Positions 36,954-44,782 of a DNA stretch of 64,000 nucleotides are shown piece after piece. A program made the position numbers and the translations under genes. Source of the stretch: NORP181 sp047623555 (lineage in GTDB: Bacteria > Pseudomonadota > Alphaproteobacteria > Rhodobacterales > Rhodobacteraceae); assembly GCA_047623555.1 (NCBI GenBank), contig JBLHMP010000009.1:1-64000 (forward strand), written 5' to 3'. The notes beneath the pieces were generated by a model that was given only the letters and a program-made list of their open reading frames with translations, searched no databases and was not told the DNA's origin. The first letter of the stretch is position 1, and every line of letters starts with the position of its first letter.

Positions 36954-36972
36954 ATGGCCCGGAACCGGCTAT

Positions 36973-37332
36973 TCAGTCCATAACCCCCATCAATTCAACC
37001 TCGTCCCCCGCCCGCACAGCCGTATAAAAACAACTGCGCCTATTGGTGTGACAGGCCGGCCCGGTTTGACGCACCACCACCAACAGGCAATCGCGATCGC
37101 AATCGAGTCGAAAATCCACCAATTCCTGCACATGCCCTGATGTCTCGCCTTTGATCCAAAACGCCTGTCGTGACCGCGACCAATAGGTCACTCGCCCAGT
37201 CGCCAGCGTTTGCGCCACCGCTTCGGCGTTCATCCAGGCCATCATCAGCACCTCGCCTGACGTTTCCTCCTGCGCAATCGCCGGGATCAGACCCGCCTCG
37301 TTGTAAATCAAAGTCTTTGGATCAAAGGACAT
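36973..37332 (-). CDS. hisI: Phosphoribosyl-AMP cyclohydrolase
   Basis: HisI opens the purine ring of phosphoribosyl-AMP in histidine synthesis. The 119-residue protein has the zinc and substrate motifs MMAWMNAEA, YWSRSRQAFWIKGETSGH and the cysteine set DCDRDC with GPACHTNRRSCFY. HisE is not fused, as in most alphaproteobacteria. I use the ATG at 37332 (MSFDPK); the frame extends six codons further but without a ribosome site. It is alone here, away from other his genes. Confidence 0.95.
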   Translation of the reverse strand: MSFDPKTLIYNEAGLIPAIAQEETSGEVLMMAWMNAEAVAQTLATGRVTYWSRSRQAFWIKGETSGHVQELVDFRLDCDRDCLLVVVRQTGPACHTNRRSCFYTAVRAGDEVELMGVMD

Positions 37333-37513
37333 GGTAAAAACCTTTTGCATCAGGGGTTTGCAAGACGAAAGCCGTTTCGCAGTAGTGGTGAATCATGGCA
37401 ATATGGCGAAACGCCTATGACATTTTAATGTGTCGCGCCTTTCAAGTTCAAGTCGTGCTTCAACATGCTCTCGAAACGCTTTATGTATGTGGAACCTCGC
37501 ATAAGGAAAAGCC

Positions 37514-37966
37514 ATGTCCGGCGAATCTGATCTGATAAAACTCTATTCCGCCCGAATTCTGGCGCTGGCCGCAGATATTCCACATCTGGACCGCCTTTCA
37601 GCCCCCGATGCCACAGTCAAACGCCGCGCACCACTATGCGGCTCAACCGTAACCGTCGATGTTATCGTGCAAGATGGCCAAATCGTCGAATTTGGTCAGG
37701 ACGTCAAAGCCTGCGCTTTGGGTCAGGCCTCGGCCGCCGTTGTTGGCGATGCGATCATTGGCACCAGCCGTGCGCAGGTGGAAACCGCCCGGGATCAGCT
37801 CACTGCGATGCTGAAACACGATGGCCAGCAACCGGATGCTCCTTTTGATGGGCTCGAGGTGTTGATCCCTGCACGGGATTACAAAAACCGTCATGCCTCG
37901 ATTTTGCTGGCACTCGAGGCAACGCTTGAGGCGATGACACTTGCGGAACAGGCCAATTGCGCCTGA
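37514..37966 (+). CDS. NifU/IscU-like Fe-S scaffold protein lacking the third cysteine
   Basis: The 150-residue protein matches the NifU N-terminal/IscU fold. The first two ligand positions are kept: Cys42 in RRAPLCGST and Cys67 in VKACALGQASAA. The third, which in IscU lies in a KLHCS-type motif, is NRHAS here, so the ligand Cys is replaced by Ala. No other isc or suf gene is nearby. It may be a scaffold that binds a cluster differently, or a protein with another role. An AAGGAAAAGCC ribosome site precedes the ATG. Confidence 0.83.
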   Translation: MSGESDLIKLYSARILALAADIPHLDRLSAPDATVKRRAPLCGSTVTVDVIVQDGQIVEFGQDVKACALGQASAAVVGDAIIGTSRAQVETARDQLTAMLKHDGQQPDAPFDGLEVLIPARDYKNRHASILLALEATLEAMTLAEQANCA

Positions 37967-38033
37967 ACGCGTGACTTGGCGAACGGCACATGTTGCAATA
38001 CGATTTCACTAATTTCCTAGGACGAGGCCCCCC

Positions 38034-38666
38034 ATGCAAGATTTGATTGAGCGATTTGTGACCTTGTGGGTCGTCATTGATCCTATTGGCACCGTGCCTG
38101 TTTTCATCGCGGTGACCGCTGGAATGGACCAGATCACCCGCAAGAAAACCGCGATACAGGCCGCGTTGGTCAGCGTCGGCGTGTTGCTATTTTTCCTTAT
38201 CTTTGGACAGTTGCTGATTGATGCGCTGGATATCGGTCTGAATTCGTTTCAGGTCGCGGGCGGCGTGGTGCTGTTCTTGTTCGCGCTGACTATGATCTTT
38301 GGTGAATCCAAACCCGAAGTGGAACAACATCAGGTAGAATCCGACCTTGAAGCCGAAAAACCGAGCCCGGGAATTTTCCCGCTAGCGGTGCCATCTCTTG
38401 CCTCTCCGGGGGCGATGTTGGCCATTGTCATGCTGACAGATAACAACAAGCATGGGATTGCGGAGCAAAGTATCACAGCCATCATAATGATCGGTGTTAT
38501 TGGCGTTGCATTTATTCTGATGCTATTTGCCGATCCGATTATCCGACTGATCGGCCTTGCAGGTTCGGCCATCGTTAGCCGGGTCATGGGGATGATTCTG
38601 GCATCCGTTGCTGCCAATTCTATCCTGTCGGCGCTATTGAACATCTTTCAAACCGGACAGCTTTGA
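38034..38666 (+). CDS. MarC family membrane protein
   Basis: The 210-residue protein belongs to the MarC/UPF0056 family, with six predicted helices. Typical segments are FVTLWVVIDPIGTVPVFIAVT, FQVAGGVVLFLFALTMI and PLAVPSLASPGAMLAIVML. The link of E. coli MarC to multiple antibiotic resistance has been disproved, and family function is unsettled. An AGGACGAGG ribosome site precedes the ATG. It is a single gene between the NifU-like gene and the recG region. Confidence 0.92.
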   Translation: MQDLIERFVTLWVVIDPIGTVPVFIAVTAGMDQITRKKTAIQAALVSVGVLLFFLIFGQLLIDALDIGLNSFQVAGGVVLFLFALTMIFGESKPEVEQHQVESDLEAEKPSPGIFPLAVPSLASPGAMLAIVMLTDNNKHGIAEQSITAIIMIGVIGVAFILMLFADPIIRLIGLAGSAIVSRVMGMILASVAANSILSALLNIFQTGQL

Positions 38667-38675
38667 CCCGCTGAC

Positions 38676-38713
38676 AAAAAAAACCGCCGCACACCCGATG
38701 GGGGTGGCGGCGG
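38676..38713 (-). terminator. Intrinsic terminator of the small membrane protein unit
   Basis: On the minus strand a GC-rich stem (CCGCCGCC...GGCGG, 12 pairs with one bulge, loop of about five bases) is followed directly by eight T residues. The orientation fits transcripts coming from the small gene at 38869-38991, not the plus-strand marC gene. It is the strongest terminator in the window. Confidence 0.8.
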
Positions 38714-38868
38714 CAAGTAATGCAATTCTCATGTAGGCTCCGAGGCGCCCGACTGGACCTGAAAACAGGCCCATAAGGGTTTTGGGACAGGTAATCACCC
38801 TCGCATCTAAGTTGGGACAGGATGCAGAGCGCCCGGCATGAGGTCGCAGGCAGAAACGGGTTGAAACG

Positions 38869-38991
38869 TCAGGTCACAGCCGGAAGATGCAAGGCAACAA
38901 ACATAATAATCAGCATCGCAGCCAACCCTGCTGCATCTTGCAGCAACGTGTTTTGCGAACGGCGAAAGGTATTTTTCAACTGGATCATCAT
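38869..38991 (-). CDS. Small single-pass membrane protein, probably SOS-controlled
   Basis: This 40-codon frame begins at the first of two ATGs (38991) with a GGAGA ribosome site seven bases upstream. The product starts MMIQLKNTFRRSQ, a polar and basic segment. It then has one hydrophobic helix, LAAMLIIMFVALHLPAV, near residues 23-39. This predicts a small inner-membrane protein with its N-terminus in the cytoplasm. A LexA-type box lies 80 bases upstream and a T8 terminator about 155 bases downstream, so it forms its own transcription unit on the recG strand. Caulobacter SidA, an SOS-induced 29-residue membrane division inhibitor, is an analogy in size and control, not a proven homologue. Confidence 0.7.
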   Translation of the reverse strand: MMIQLKNTFRRSQNTLLQDAAGLAAMLIIMFVALHLPAVT

Positions 38992-39070
38992 GGCGGCATC
39001 TCCGGGTCATCTGGTCGTGTTGTTAACTACTTGTTGACCCTTTGTTCTCACTTCAAGCCCCTTATGTAAA

Positions 39071-39085
39071 GAACTTTTTAGGAAC
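39071..39085 (-). promoter_or_regulatory. LexA-type SOS box GAAC-N7-GAAC
   Basis: GAAC at 39071-39074 and 39082-39085 are separated by exactly seven bases. On the minus strand this reads GTTC-N7-GTTC, the form reported for alphaproteobacterial LexA. It lies just past the recG stop and 80 bases before the small membrane protein gene on the same strand. Within a window of this size an exact match in such a gap is unlikely but possible by chance. Confidence 0.65.
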
Positions 39086-39113
39086 ATTTGTGAATTTGTT
39101 GGAAAAAAACTCA

Positions 39114-41204
39114 CTAACCCACTGAAATTAAACGAATTGCCTGATCTTGCCGCATAAGCCATAAAAGAACCCGCGCCGCCTGCCCGCGCTCACTGGTTAA
39201 TGCCGGATCTGCGGCCAACAATGTCCGGGCATCGCTTTGCGCCACGGCCATCAATGCCGCCTGCCGTTCCAGATCGGCAATGCGAAACCGAGGCAATCCG
39301 GACTGCGCGGTGCCAATCAGATCGCCAGCCCCGCGCATCTGTAAATCGGTCTCCGATATCGCAAATCCGTCTTCTGTTTCACGCAAAACCTCAAGTCGGC
39401 GCCGCCCGGTTTCACTCAGAGGGGCTTGGTACATCAACAAACAGGTTGATGCTTCGACCCCGCGCCCGACGCGGCCGCGCAATTGGTGCAATTGCGCCAG
39501 GCCGAAAAATTCCGCCCGCTCAATCACCATAATCGTGGCATTAGGCACATCTACACCAACTTCGATCACAGTTGTGGCCACCAACACCTTGGTGTCACCC
39601 GCCTGAAACGCCGCCATCGCTGCGTCTTTTTCTGCGGCTGGCATCTGGCCGTGAACCAACCCGACAACGCCCTCACCCAGCACCGCGCGCAGACGTTTAA
39701 ACCGGTCTTCGGCCGCCGTCAGATCAACATTCTCGGACTCCTCAACCAGCGGGCAGACCCAGTAACATTGCCGCCCTTCGTCAATCGCGCGGCGCAAATG
39801 GCCTATCACCTCGTCCATGCGGTCTGTGCTAACCACCGCCGTTTTGATCGGCTTTCGTCCGGGTGGCTTTTCGTCAAGCACCGACACATCCATGTCACCA
39901 TATTGCGCCAACGCCAAACTGCGCGGAATCGGCGTCGCCGTCATCACCAGCACATCCGCAGCCTTGCCCTTTTCTGCCAGCTCTAGCCGCTGACGCACAC
40001 CAAAGCGGTGTTGTTCATCCACAACGGCAAGACGCAGCTTGCCAAACTCAACATCGCTTTGAAATACTGCGTGGGTGCCAACCAATATCTGAATATCGCC
40101 ACGTTTCAGCGCCGCCAGTTTGGCCGCCCGTTCCGACCCTTTATCGCGCCCGGTCAAAATTTCCAGCACCACGCCAATGCCCTCGGCCAACGGGCGCAAC
40201 CCAGTCAGATGTTGCCGCGCCAAGATCTCGGTTGGGGCCATCATTACGCCCTGTCCGCCAGCCTCAATCGCGACCAGCAACGCCATAAACGCCACCAGGG
40301 TTTTGCCCGACCCGACATCGCCTTGCAGCAGCCGGTTCATCCGGTGCGGCGTCGCCATATCGGCACTGATTTCAGCGATTGCACGGCTTTGCGCCTTGGT
40401 CGGTTTATACGGCAAAGCTGCCAAAGCCCGCGACTGCAACGCACCCGTCGCCACATTGACAATGCCGCGCGCTTTGCGATCGCGCATCCGCGCCAGCGCC
40501 AGCGTCAATTGATGCGCCATCAACTCATCATAGGCCAATCGCGCCCGTGCCGGCGCCGTTGGCAGCAGATCATCCAGCCCCGCAGGCGCATGTGCGGCGC
40601 GCATGGCATCGACCCAGTTGGGCCATTTTCCCTGCGCTTTATAGGTCGGATCAATCCATTCGTTCAGGTCCGGCGTGTGGTCCAAGGCACTGTGCACCGC
40701 CTTGTACATTGTCTTTTGCGTCACGCCCTGGGTGCGGTGATACACTGGTTCAAATTCGGGAATGTCGCTGGCTTCTTCTATGGGCAAGATATGATCCGGG
40801 TGCACCATCTGCGCCATGCCATCGAACAATTCTAGCTTACCAGACACCACCCGCACGGCACCGGTTGGCAGCACTTTTTTCAGGTATTCGCTGCGCGCAT
40901 GAAAGAACACCAGCTGAAAATCGGCCTGCGAATCCTCGACATGGATGCGGTAGGCCCCGCCGCGATTGGCCGGCGCACGATGCGCCCCAACCGTGACCGT
41001 GACCGTCAGCGTCGTCGGCAGATCAGCCCCTTTGATCGTGTCGCGTCGCCGCCGGTCAACCACCGCATATGGCAGGCCAAACAGCACATCGCGCGGTGAA
41101 TCTACCCCACTTTGCGTCAACAATTGTGCGGTTTTCGGGCCAACGCCGTCCAGCGTCTCAAGCCCGGCAAACAGCGGGAAAAGTTGTTCTGGCCGGCCGC
41201 TCAC
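39114..41204 (-). CDS. recG: ATP-dependent DNA helicase RecG
   Basis: RecG reverses stalled replication forks and branch-migrates junctions. The 696-residue protein has an N-terminal wedge OB-fold and a superfamily 2 helicase core: motif I LLQGDVGSGKT, motif Ia MAPTEILARQH, motif II DEQHR, motif III MTATPIPRS and the C-terminal TRG motif region with IERAEFFGLAQLHQLRGRVGR (motif VI). The DEQH box is the RecG form. Its start overlaps the ligA stop by four bases. Confidence 0.97.
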   Translation of the reverse strand: MSGRPEQLFPLFAGLETLDGVGPKTAQLLTQSGVDSPRDVLFGLPYAVVDRRRRDTIKGADLPTTLTVTVTVGAHRAPANRGGAYRIHVEDSQADFQLVFFHARSEYLKKVLPTGAVRVVSGKLELFDGMAQMVHPDHILPIEEASDIPEFEPVYHRTQGVTQKTMYKAVHSALDHTPDLNEWIDPTYKAQGKWPNWVDAMRAAHAPAGLDDLLPTAPARARLAYDELMAHQLTLALARMRDRKARGIVNVATGALQSRALAALPYKPTKAQSRAIAEISADMATPHRMNRLLQGDVGSGKTLVAFMALLVAIEAGGQGVMMAPTEILARQHLTGLRPLAEGIGVVLEILTGRDKGSERAAKLAALKRGDIQILVGTHAVFQSDVEFGKLRLAVVDEQHRFGVRQRLELAEKGKAADVLVMTATPIPRSLALAQYGDMDVSVLDEKPPGRKPIKTAVVSTDRMDEVIGHLRRAIDEGRQCYWVCPLVEESENVDLTAAEDRFKRLRAVLGEGVVGLVHGQMPAAEKDAAMAAFQAGDTKVLVATTVIEVGVDVPNATIMVIERAEFFGLAQLHQLRGRVGRGVEASTCLLMYQAPLSETGRRRLEVLRETEDGFAISETDLQMRGAGDLIGTAQSGLPRFRIADLERQAALMAVAQSDARTLLAADPALTSERGQAARVLLWLMRQDQAIRLISVG

Positions 41205-43354
41205 AGGGCACCGATCAGGGCAAGCCAGCCATCTTCGTCCAGTGTTTCAATGCCCAATTCGGTCGCCTTTTTCGCCTTGGACCCGGCCCCTGGCCCAGCC
41301 ACCAAAAGATCAGTGCGCGCGCTGACCGACCCCGACACCTTGGCCCCCAATGCCTCGGCACGCGCCTTTGCTTCGGCGCGGCTCATCTTTTCCAGTGTGC
41401 CGCTGAATACCACTGTTTTTCCGACCACCGGGCTGTCGGCGACATCAGGCCGGGCCGCGTCCAGCACATGTAGATGGGCCGCCAACCGGTCAATCGAGGC
41501 GCGCTCGGCCTCTTGCGCGAAAACGGTCACCAGTGATGTGGCCATCACCGCACCAACGCCATCAATGGCGATCAAATCATCCCAAACCGGACCTTCCATG
41601 GTGGCCGCTTGGGTCACTGCATTTTCCAAATCCGCCCAACTGCCATAATGCTTGGCCAGCAAATTGGATGCCGCCTCGCCCACATGGCGCAAACCAAGGG
41701 CGAATATCAGCCGTCCGAGCGGGATCTCCCGTTTATCCTCAATCGCCGAAAATAGCTTATCTGCCGATTTTTCACCCCAGCCTTCACGGTTCTTAAGCTG
41801 TTGCAAACCGCTACTATACCGGTCTTTCAGCGTGAAAATATCCGCAGGTTCGATGACCCAACCGTCAGTGTAGAACTGTACAACCTGCTTGGCCCCAAGC
41901 CCGTCAATGTCAAACGCGGCGCGACTGACAAAATGCTTTAACTTTTCAGCAACCTGAGCCGGGCAGATCACCCCACCGGTGCAACGGCGCACCGCATCGC
42001 CCTCTTCGCGAATTGCATCACTATCGCACTGCGGGCATTTCGTTGTAAAAACAAATGGTTCCGCATCATCAGGACGTTTGGACAGGTCCACATCGGCAAT
42101 TTTTGGGATCACGTCACCGGCGCGATACACCTGCACCCAATCGCCGACGCGAATATCCTTACCATCGCGGATTTCATTGCCTTTGGCGCCATGTCCCGCG
42201 ATGTAATCCTCATTATGCAGGGTCGCGTTTGACACGACAACGCCGCCCACGGTCACCGGCGACAATCGCGCCACAGGGCTAAGCGCGCCGGTGCGGCCGA
42301 CCTGAATGCCGATGGCTTCGAGCCGCGTCCAGGCCAATTCAGCCGGAAATTTATGTGCAATCGCCCAACGCGGCGTGGTCGAACGAAACCCAAGTCGTGC
42401 CTGCAACGCCAGATCGTCAACTTTGTAGACAACACCGTCGATGTCATAGCCCAGCGTCGCACGCTGCTCTTCGATCAGGCGATATTGGGCGATCATCTCG
42501 CTTGGGCCGGCGCAAAGGCGTGTCAGCGGGTTAATCGAAAACCCAAAGGCCTTAAGCCGGGCGAACGCTTGGGTTTGCGATTTGGCAAGAGGCTCGGACA
42601 GTTCCCCCCATGCATAGGCAAAAAAGTGCAAAGCCCGGTCGGCGGTGATTCTGGCGTCCAATTGGCGCAATGCCCCTGCCGCGGTATTGCGGGGATTGAC
42701 GAAAGTTTTTTCTCCCCTTTCGGCCTGGCGGCTGTTCAGCGCGGCGAATTCCGCGTGCGACATATACACTTCGCCGCGGACCTCTAAAATGTCCGGCGCG
42801 TTGGTTAGGACCTGCGGAATATCGGTAATCGTGCGGGCATTGGCGGTTACATTTTCGCCAACAGCACCATCCCCACGGGTTGCCGCCTGAACAAGTTTTC
42901 CCTGTTCATAGCGCAGGGATAACGACAGGCCATCGATCTTTGGTTCTGCAGTATATGACAGCGCTGTTTCCGCGCTTAGCCCCAGATATTTGCGGACACT
43001 TTTATCAAAGTCGGCGACATCTTCGTCACTAAATGCATTGCCCAAAGACAACATCCGCACCGAATGGACCGCTTTGGTAAATCCATCGCTGACCTTTGCG
43101 CCGATCTGCTCGGATGGGCTGTCGGGACGTTTAAGGTCTGGAAACCTGGATTCGATCGCAGCATTGCGCCGTTTCAGACTGTCATAGTCGGCATCGCTCA
43201 ACTGTGGCGCATCGGCCCCGTGATAATCGTCATTCGCCTGCAACAGAACCTTTGCCAGCCGGGCCAGTTCAGCCTGCGCCTGTGCCTCATTCAGATCTTT
43301 GATAATAATATTTTTGGTCAAAAGTCGGCCCCACACCCGTATGTTCAAGCACAA
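41201..43354 (-). CDS. ligA: NAD-dependent DNA ligase
   Basis: LigA seals nicks using NAD+. The adenylation lysine is in YTAEPKIDGLSLSLRYE near residue 125. The four-cysteine zinc finger appears as CPQCDSD...CTGGVICPAQ, followed by the helix-hairpin-helix region and a C-terminal BRCT domain (VVGKTVVFSGTLEKMSRAEAK, here about 640-710). The 717-residue length is normal. The listed ATG adds about twelve residues to the usual start. A TTG at 43321 (followed by TKNIII) is an alternative. It is coupled to recG. Confidence 0.97.
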   Translation of the reverse strand: MCLNIRVWGRLLTKNIIIKDLNEAQAQAELARLAKVLLQANDDYHGADAPQLSDADYDSLKRRNAAIESRFPDLKRPDSPSEQIGAKVSDGFTKAVHSVRMLSLGNAFSDEDVADFDKSVRKYLGLSAETALSYTAEPKIDGLSLSLRYEQGKLVQAATRGDGAVGENVTANARTITDIPQVLTNAPDILEVRGEVYMSHAEFAALNSRQAERGEKTFVNPRNTAAGALRQLDARITADRALHFFAYAWGELSEPLAKSQTQAFARLKAFGFSINPLTRLCAGPSEMIAQYRLIEEQRATLGYDIDGVVYKVDDLALQARLGFRSTTPRWAIAHKFPAELAWTRLEAIGIQVGRTGALSPVARLSPVTVGGVVVSNATLHNEDYIAGHGAKGNEIRDGKDIRVGDWVQVYRAGDVIPKIADVDLSKRPDDAEPFVFTTKCPQCDSDAIREEGDAVRRCTGGVICPAQVAEKLKHFVSRAAFDIDGLGAKQVVQFYTDGWVIEPADIFTLKDRYSSGLQQLKNREGWGEKSADKLFSAIEDKREIPLGRLIFALGLRHVGEAASNLLAKHYGSWADLENAVTQAATMEGPVWDDLIAIDGVGAVMATSLVTVFAQEAERASIDRLAAHLHVLDAARPDVADSPVVGKTVVFSGTLEKMSRAEAKARAEALGAKVSGSVSARTDLLVAGPGAGSKAKKATELGIETLDEDGWLALIGAL

Positions 43355-43439
43355 GTGTTAAAGCAATTTGAAGAGATGTTGAAATGGGATTTTGGCAAAA
43401 ATAGGGACTAGTCATCGCAATTTCGACGTCTAGCCCCAA

Positions 43440-43519
43440 GCCCCTGTTGGGGGCGAAATTGGTCAGGTCCAAAGTCGTGGTGTTGCCGTGAGTGCGTGCC
43501 TTTCCCCGACCTGACCAAT
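43440..43519. repeat. Inverted repeats in the ctrA-ligA gap
   Basis: ATTGGTCAGGTC (43458-43469) has a perfect 12-base inverted copy GACCTGACCAAT at 43508-43519, with 38 bases between. Beside it GCCCC-TGTTG-GGGGC (43440-43454) forms a small hairpin. Both lie downstream of the ctrA stop on its coding strand. They may end or stabilise the ctrA transcript; no T-tract is seen. Confidence 0.6.
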
Positions 43520-43553
43520 CTGCACGGCACGATTTATGCGCCGCGCAGCTTGC

Positions 43554-44270
43554 CTATGCCCCGACTGCGAGGCGCGGGCTGTTCAATTCGTCGCCCTGCG
43601 GGTCACACAGCACATAGCCACGCCCCCACACGGTTTCGATGTAGTTTTCACCACCTGTCGCTGTCGCCAGTTTTTTGCGCAGTTTGCAGATGAAAACGTC
43701 AATGATTTTCAGCTCTGGCTCGTCCATGCCGCCATAAAGATGGTTCAGGAACATTTCTTTGGTCAGCGTCGTGCCTTTGCGCAGCGATAGCAATTCCAGC
43801 ATTTGGTATTCTTTACCAGTCAGATGCACCGTATTACCATCAACACTGATGGTTTTGGCGTCCAAGTTTACCGCAATCTTGCCCGTCGTGATGATGGATT
43901 GTGAATGCCCCTTGGATCGCCGGATGATGGCATGGATACGGGCCACCAATTCCTCGCGATGGAACGGTTTGGTCAAATAGTCATCTGCCCCAAATCCGAA
44001 TCCTTTTATTTTGCTTTCGGTGTCATCCGCCCCGGACAGGATCAGAATCGGCGTTTCGATTCGGGCCAGTCGCAATTGACGCAGAACATCATGCCCGGTC
44101 ATGTCCGGTAGGTTCAGATCCAGCAGAATGAGGTCATAATCATAGAGCTTGGCCAGATCTATGCCCTCTTCGCCCAAATCGGTCGCATAAACATTCAGGT
44201 TTGCATGGGTCAACATCAGTTCGATGTTTTTTGATGTTGTTGGGTCGTCCTCGACCAGAAGCACACGCAT
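43554..44270 (-). CDS. ctrA: Cell-cycle response regulator CtrA
   Basis: CtrA is the master cell-cycle regulator of alphaproteobacteria; in Rhodobacterales it controls motility and gene transfer agent genes rather than viability. The receiver domain holds LVEDD and the phosphoacceptor in DLILLDLNLPDM (Asp51). The OmpR-type winged helix ends YIETVWGRGYVL. LTGKEYQMLELLSLRKGTTL and FLNHLYGGMDEPELKIID are near-invariant CtrA stretches. I use the ATG at 44270 (MRVLLVEDD), giving 238 residues; the frame extends upstream without support. sciP lies 100 bases upstream on the same strand. Confidence 0.96.
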   Translation of the reverse strand: MRVLLVEDDPTTSKNIELMLTHANLNVYATDLGEEGIDLAKLYDYDLILLDLNLPDMTGHDVLRQLRLARIETPILILSGADDTESKIKGFGFGADDYLTKPFHREELVARIHAIIRRSKGHSQSIITTGKIAVNLDAKTISVDGNTVHLTGKEYQMLELLSLRKGTTLTKEMFLNHLYGGMDEPELKIIDVFICKLRKKLATATGGENYIETVWGRGYVLCDPQGDELNSPRLAVGA

Positions 44271-44328
44271 ATTGGGATTCTCCACTAATAGACTGGTTCG
44301 TATTTGAATTAACCTTGACCAATAAAAG

Positions 44329-44343
44329 TTAACCACCCGTTAC
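44329..44343. promoter_or_regulatory. CtrA-like binding site upstream of ctrA
   Basis: TTAA (44329-44332), seven bases, then TTAC (44340-44343) is one base off the CtrA consensus TTAA-N7-TTAA. It sits 59 bases before the ctrA start. Autoregulation of ctrA is established in Caulobacter. Other single TTAA half-sites occur close by. Confidence 0.45.
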
Positions 44344-44370
44344 CAGTGCTTAACAACATGTATTATCAAC

Positions 44371-44649
44371 CTAAAGTTGTCTATATTTTTTTAGGGTCGT
44401 TGCCTTTAAAGCATCCTCGCCGTGATCGGCAACCGCAGCGACCCAGCCCTGGAATTCTTCGTCGCTTAGACCATAGCGAACAAGCGCCTCGCCCTGTGTA
44501 ATAAGGCCAAATAGCACCCCGCGCACCACAGCAGCTTTGCGCGAGGCAACCCAGCGACGGGTGTTTGCATCAGGCAAATCCGCCCGTGTCATCGTCAAAC
44601 CATTAGGTAATGTTACGGCCCGTGGGCCTTCGACTTTTCTTAGGTACAT
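44371..44649 (-). CDS. sciP: DUF1153 protein, SciP homologue (CtrA inhibitor)
   Basis: The 92-residue protein is a DUF1153 member, the family of Caulobacter SciP, which binds CtrA and blocks its activation of target promoters. The segments VTLPNGLTMTRADLP, RRWVASRKAAVVRGV and YGLSDEEFQGWVAAVADHG show the helical SciP pattern. I use the ATG at 44649, which has GAGGGAAG before it; the frame continues upstream into the mnmA promoter without a ribosome site. Its place directly upstream of ctrA puts regulator and inhibitor together. Confidence 0.87.
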   Translation of the reverse strand: MYLRKVEGPRAVTLPNGLTMTRADLPDANTRRWVASRKAAVVRGVLFGLITQGEALVRYGLSDEEFQGWVAAVADHGEDALKATTLKKYRQL

Positions 44650-44782
44650 CGAGCTTCCCTCTCGTATTTCCAGGAAACTTTGACGCCACGGTCTTAAAAA
44701 CGCATGAAACCGCCCCTTGAGAGTGTCTAGAATTTTCCTATATTCTGCGAGACTTCTTAATTTACCGCAGGAGACACCGAAA

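Noticed and set aside
38674..38772. Short minus-strand frame beginning MRIALLAAATP across the terminator
   Set aside because: It runs through the GC stem and T8 tract and has no ribosome site, so the terminator explains the sequence.
38822..39037. 71-codon plus-strand frame opposite the small membrane protein gene
   Set aside because: No ribosome site or domain pattern; the opposite strand has the start, helix, box and terminator.
43287..43472. 61-codon minus-strand frame overlapping the ligA start
   Set aside because: It overlaps the ligA coding sequence in another frame and lacks a ribosome site.
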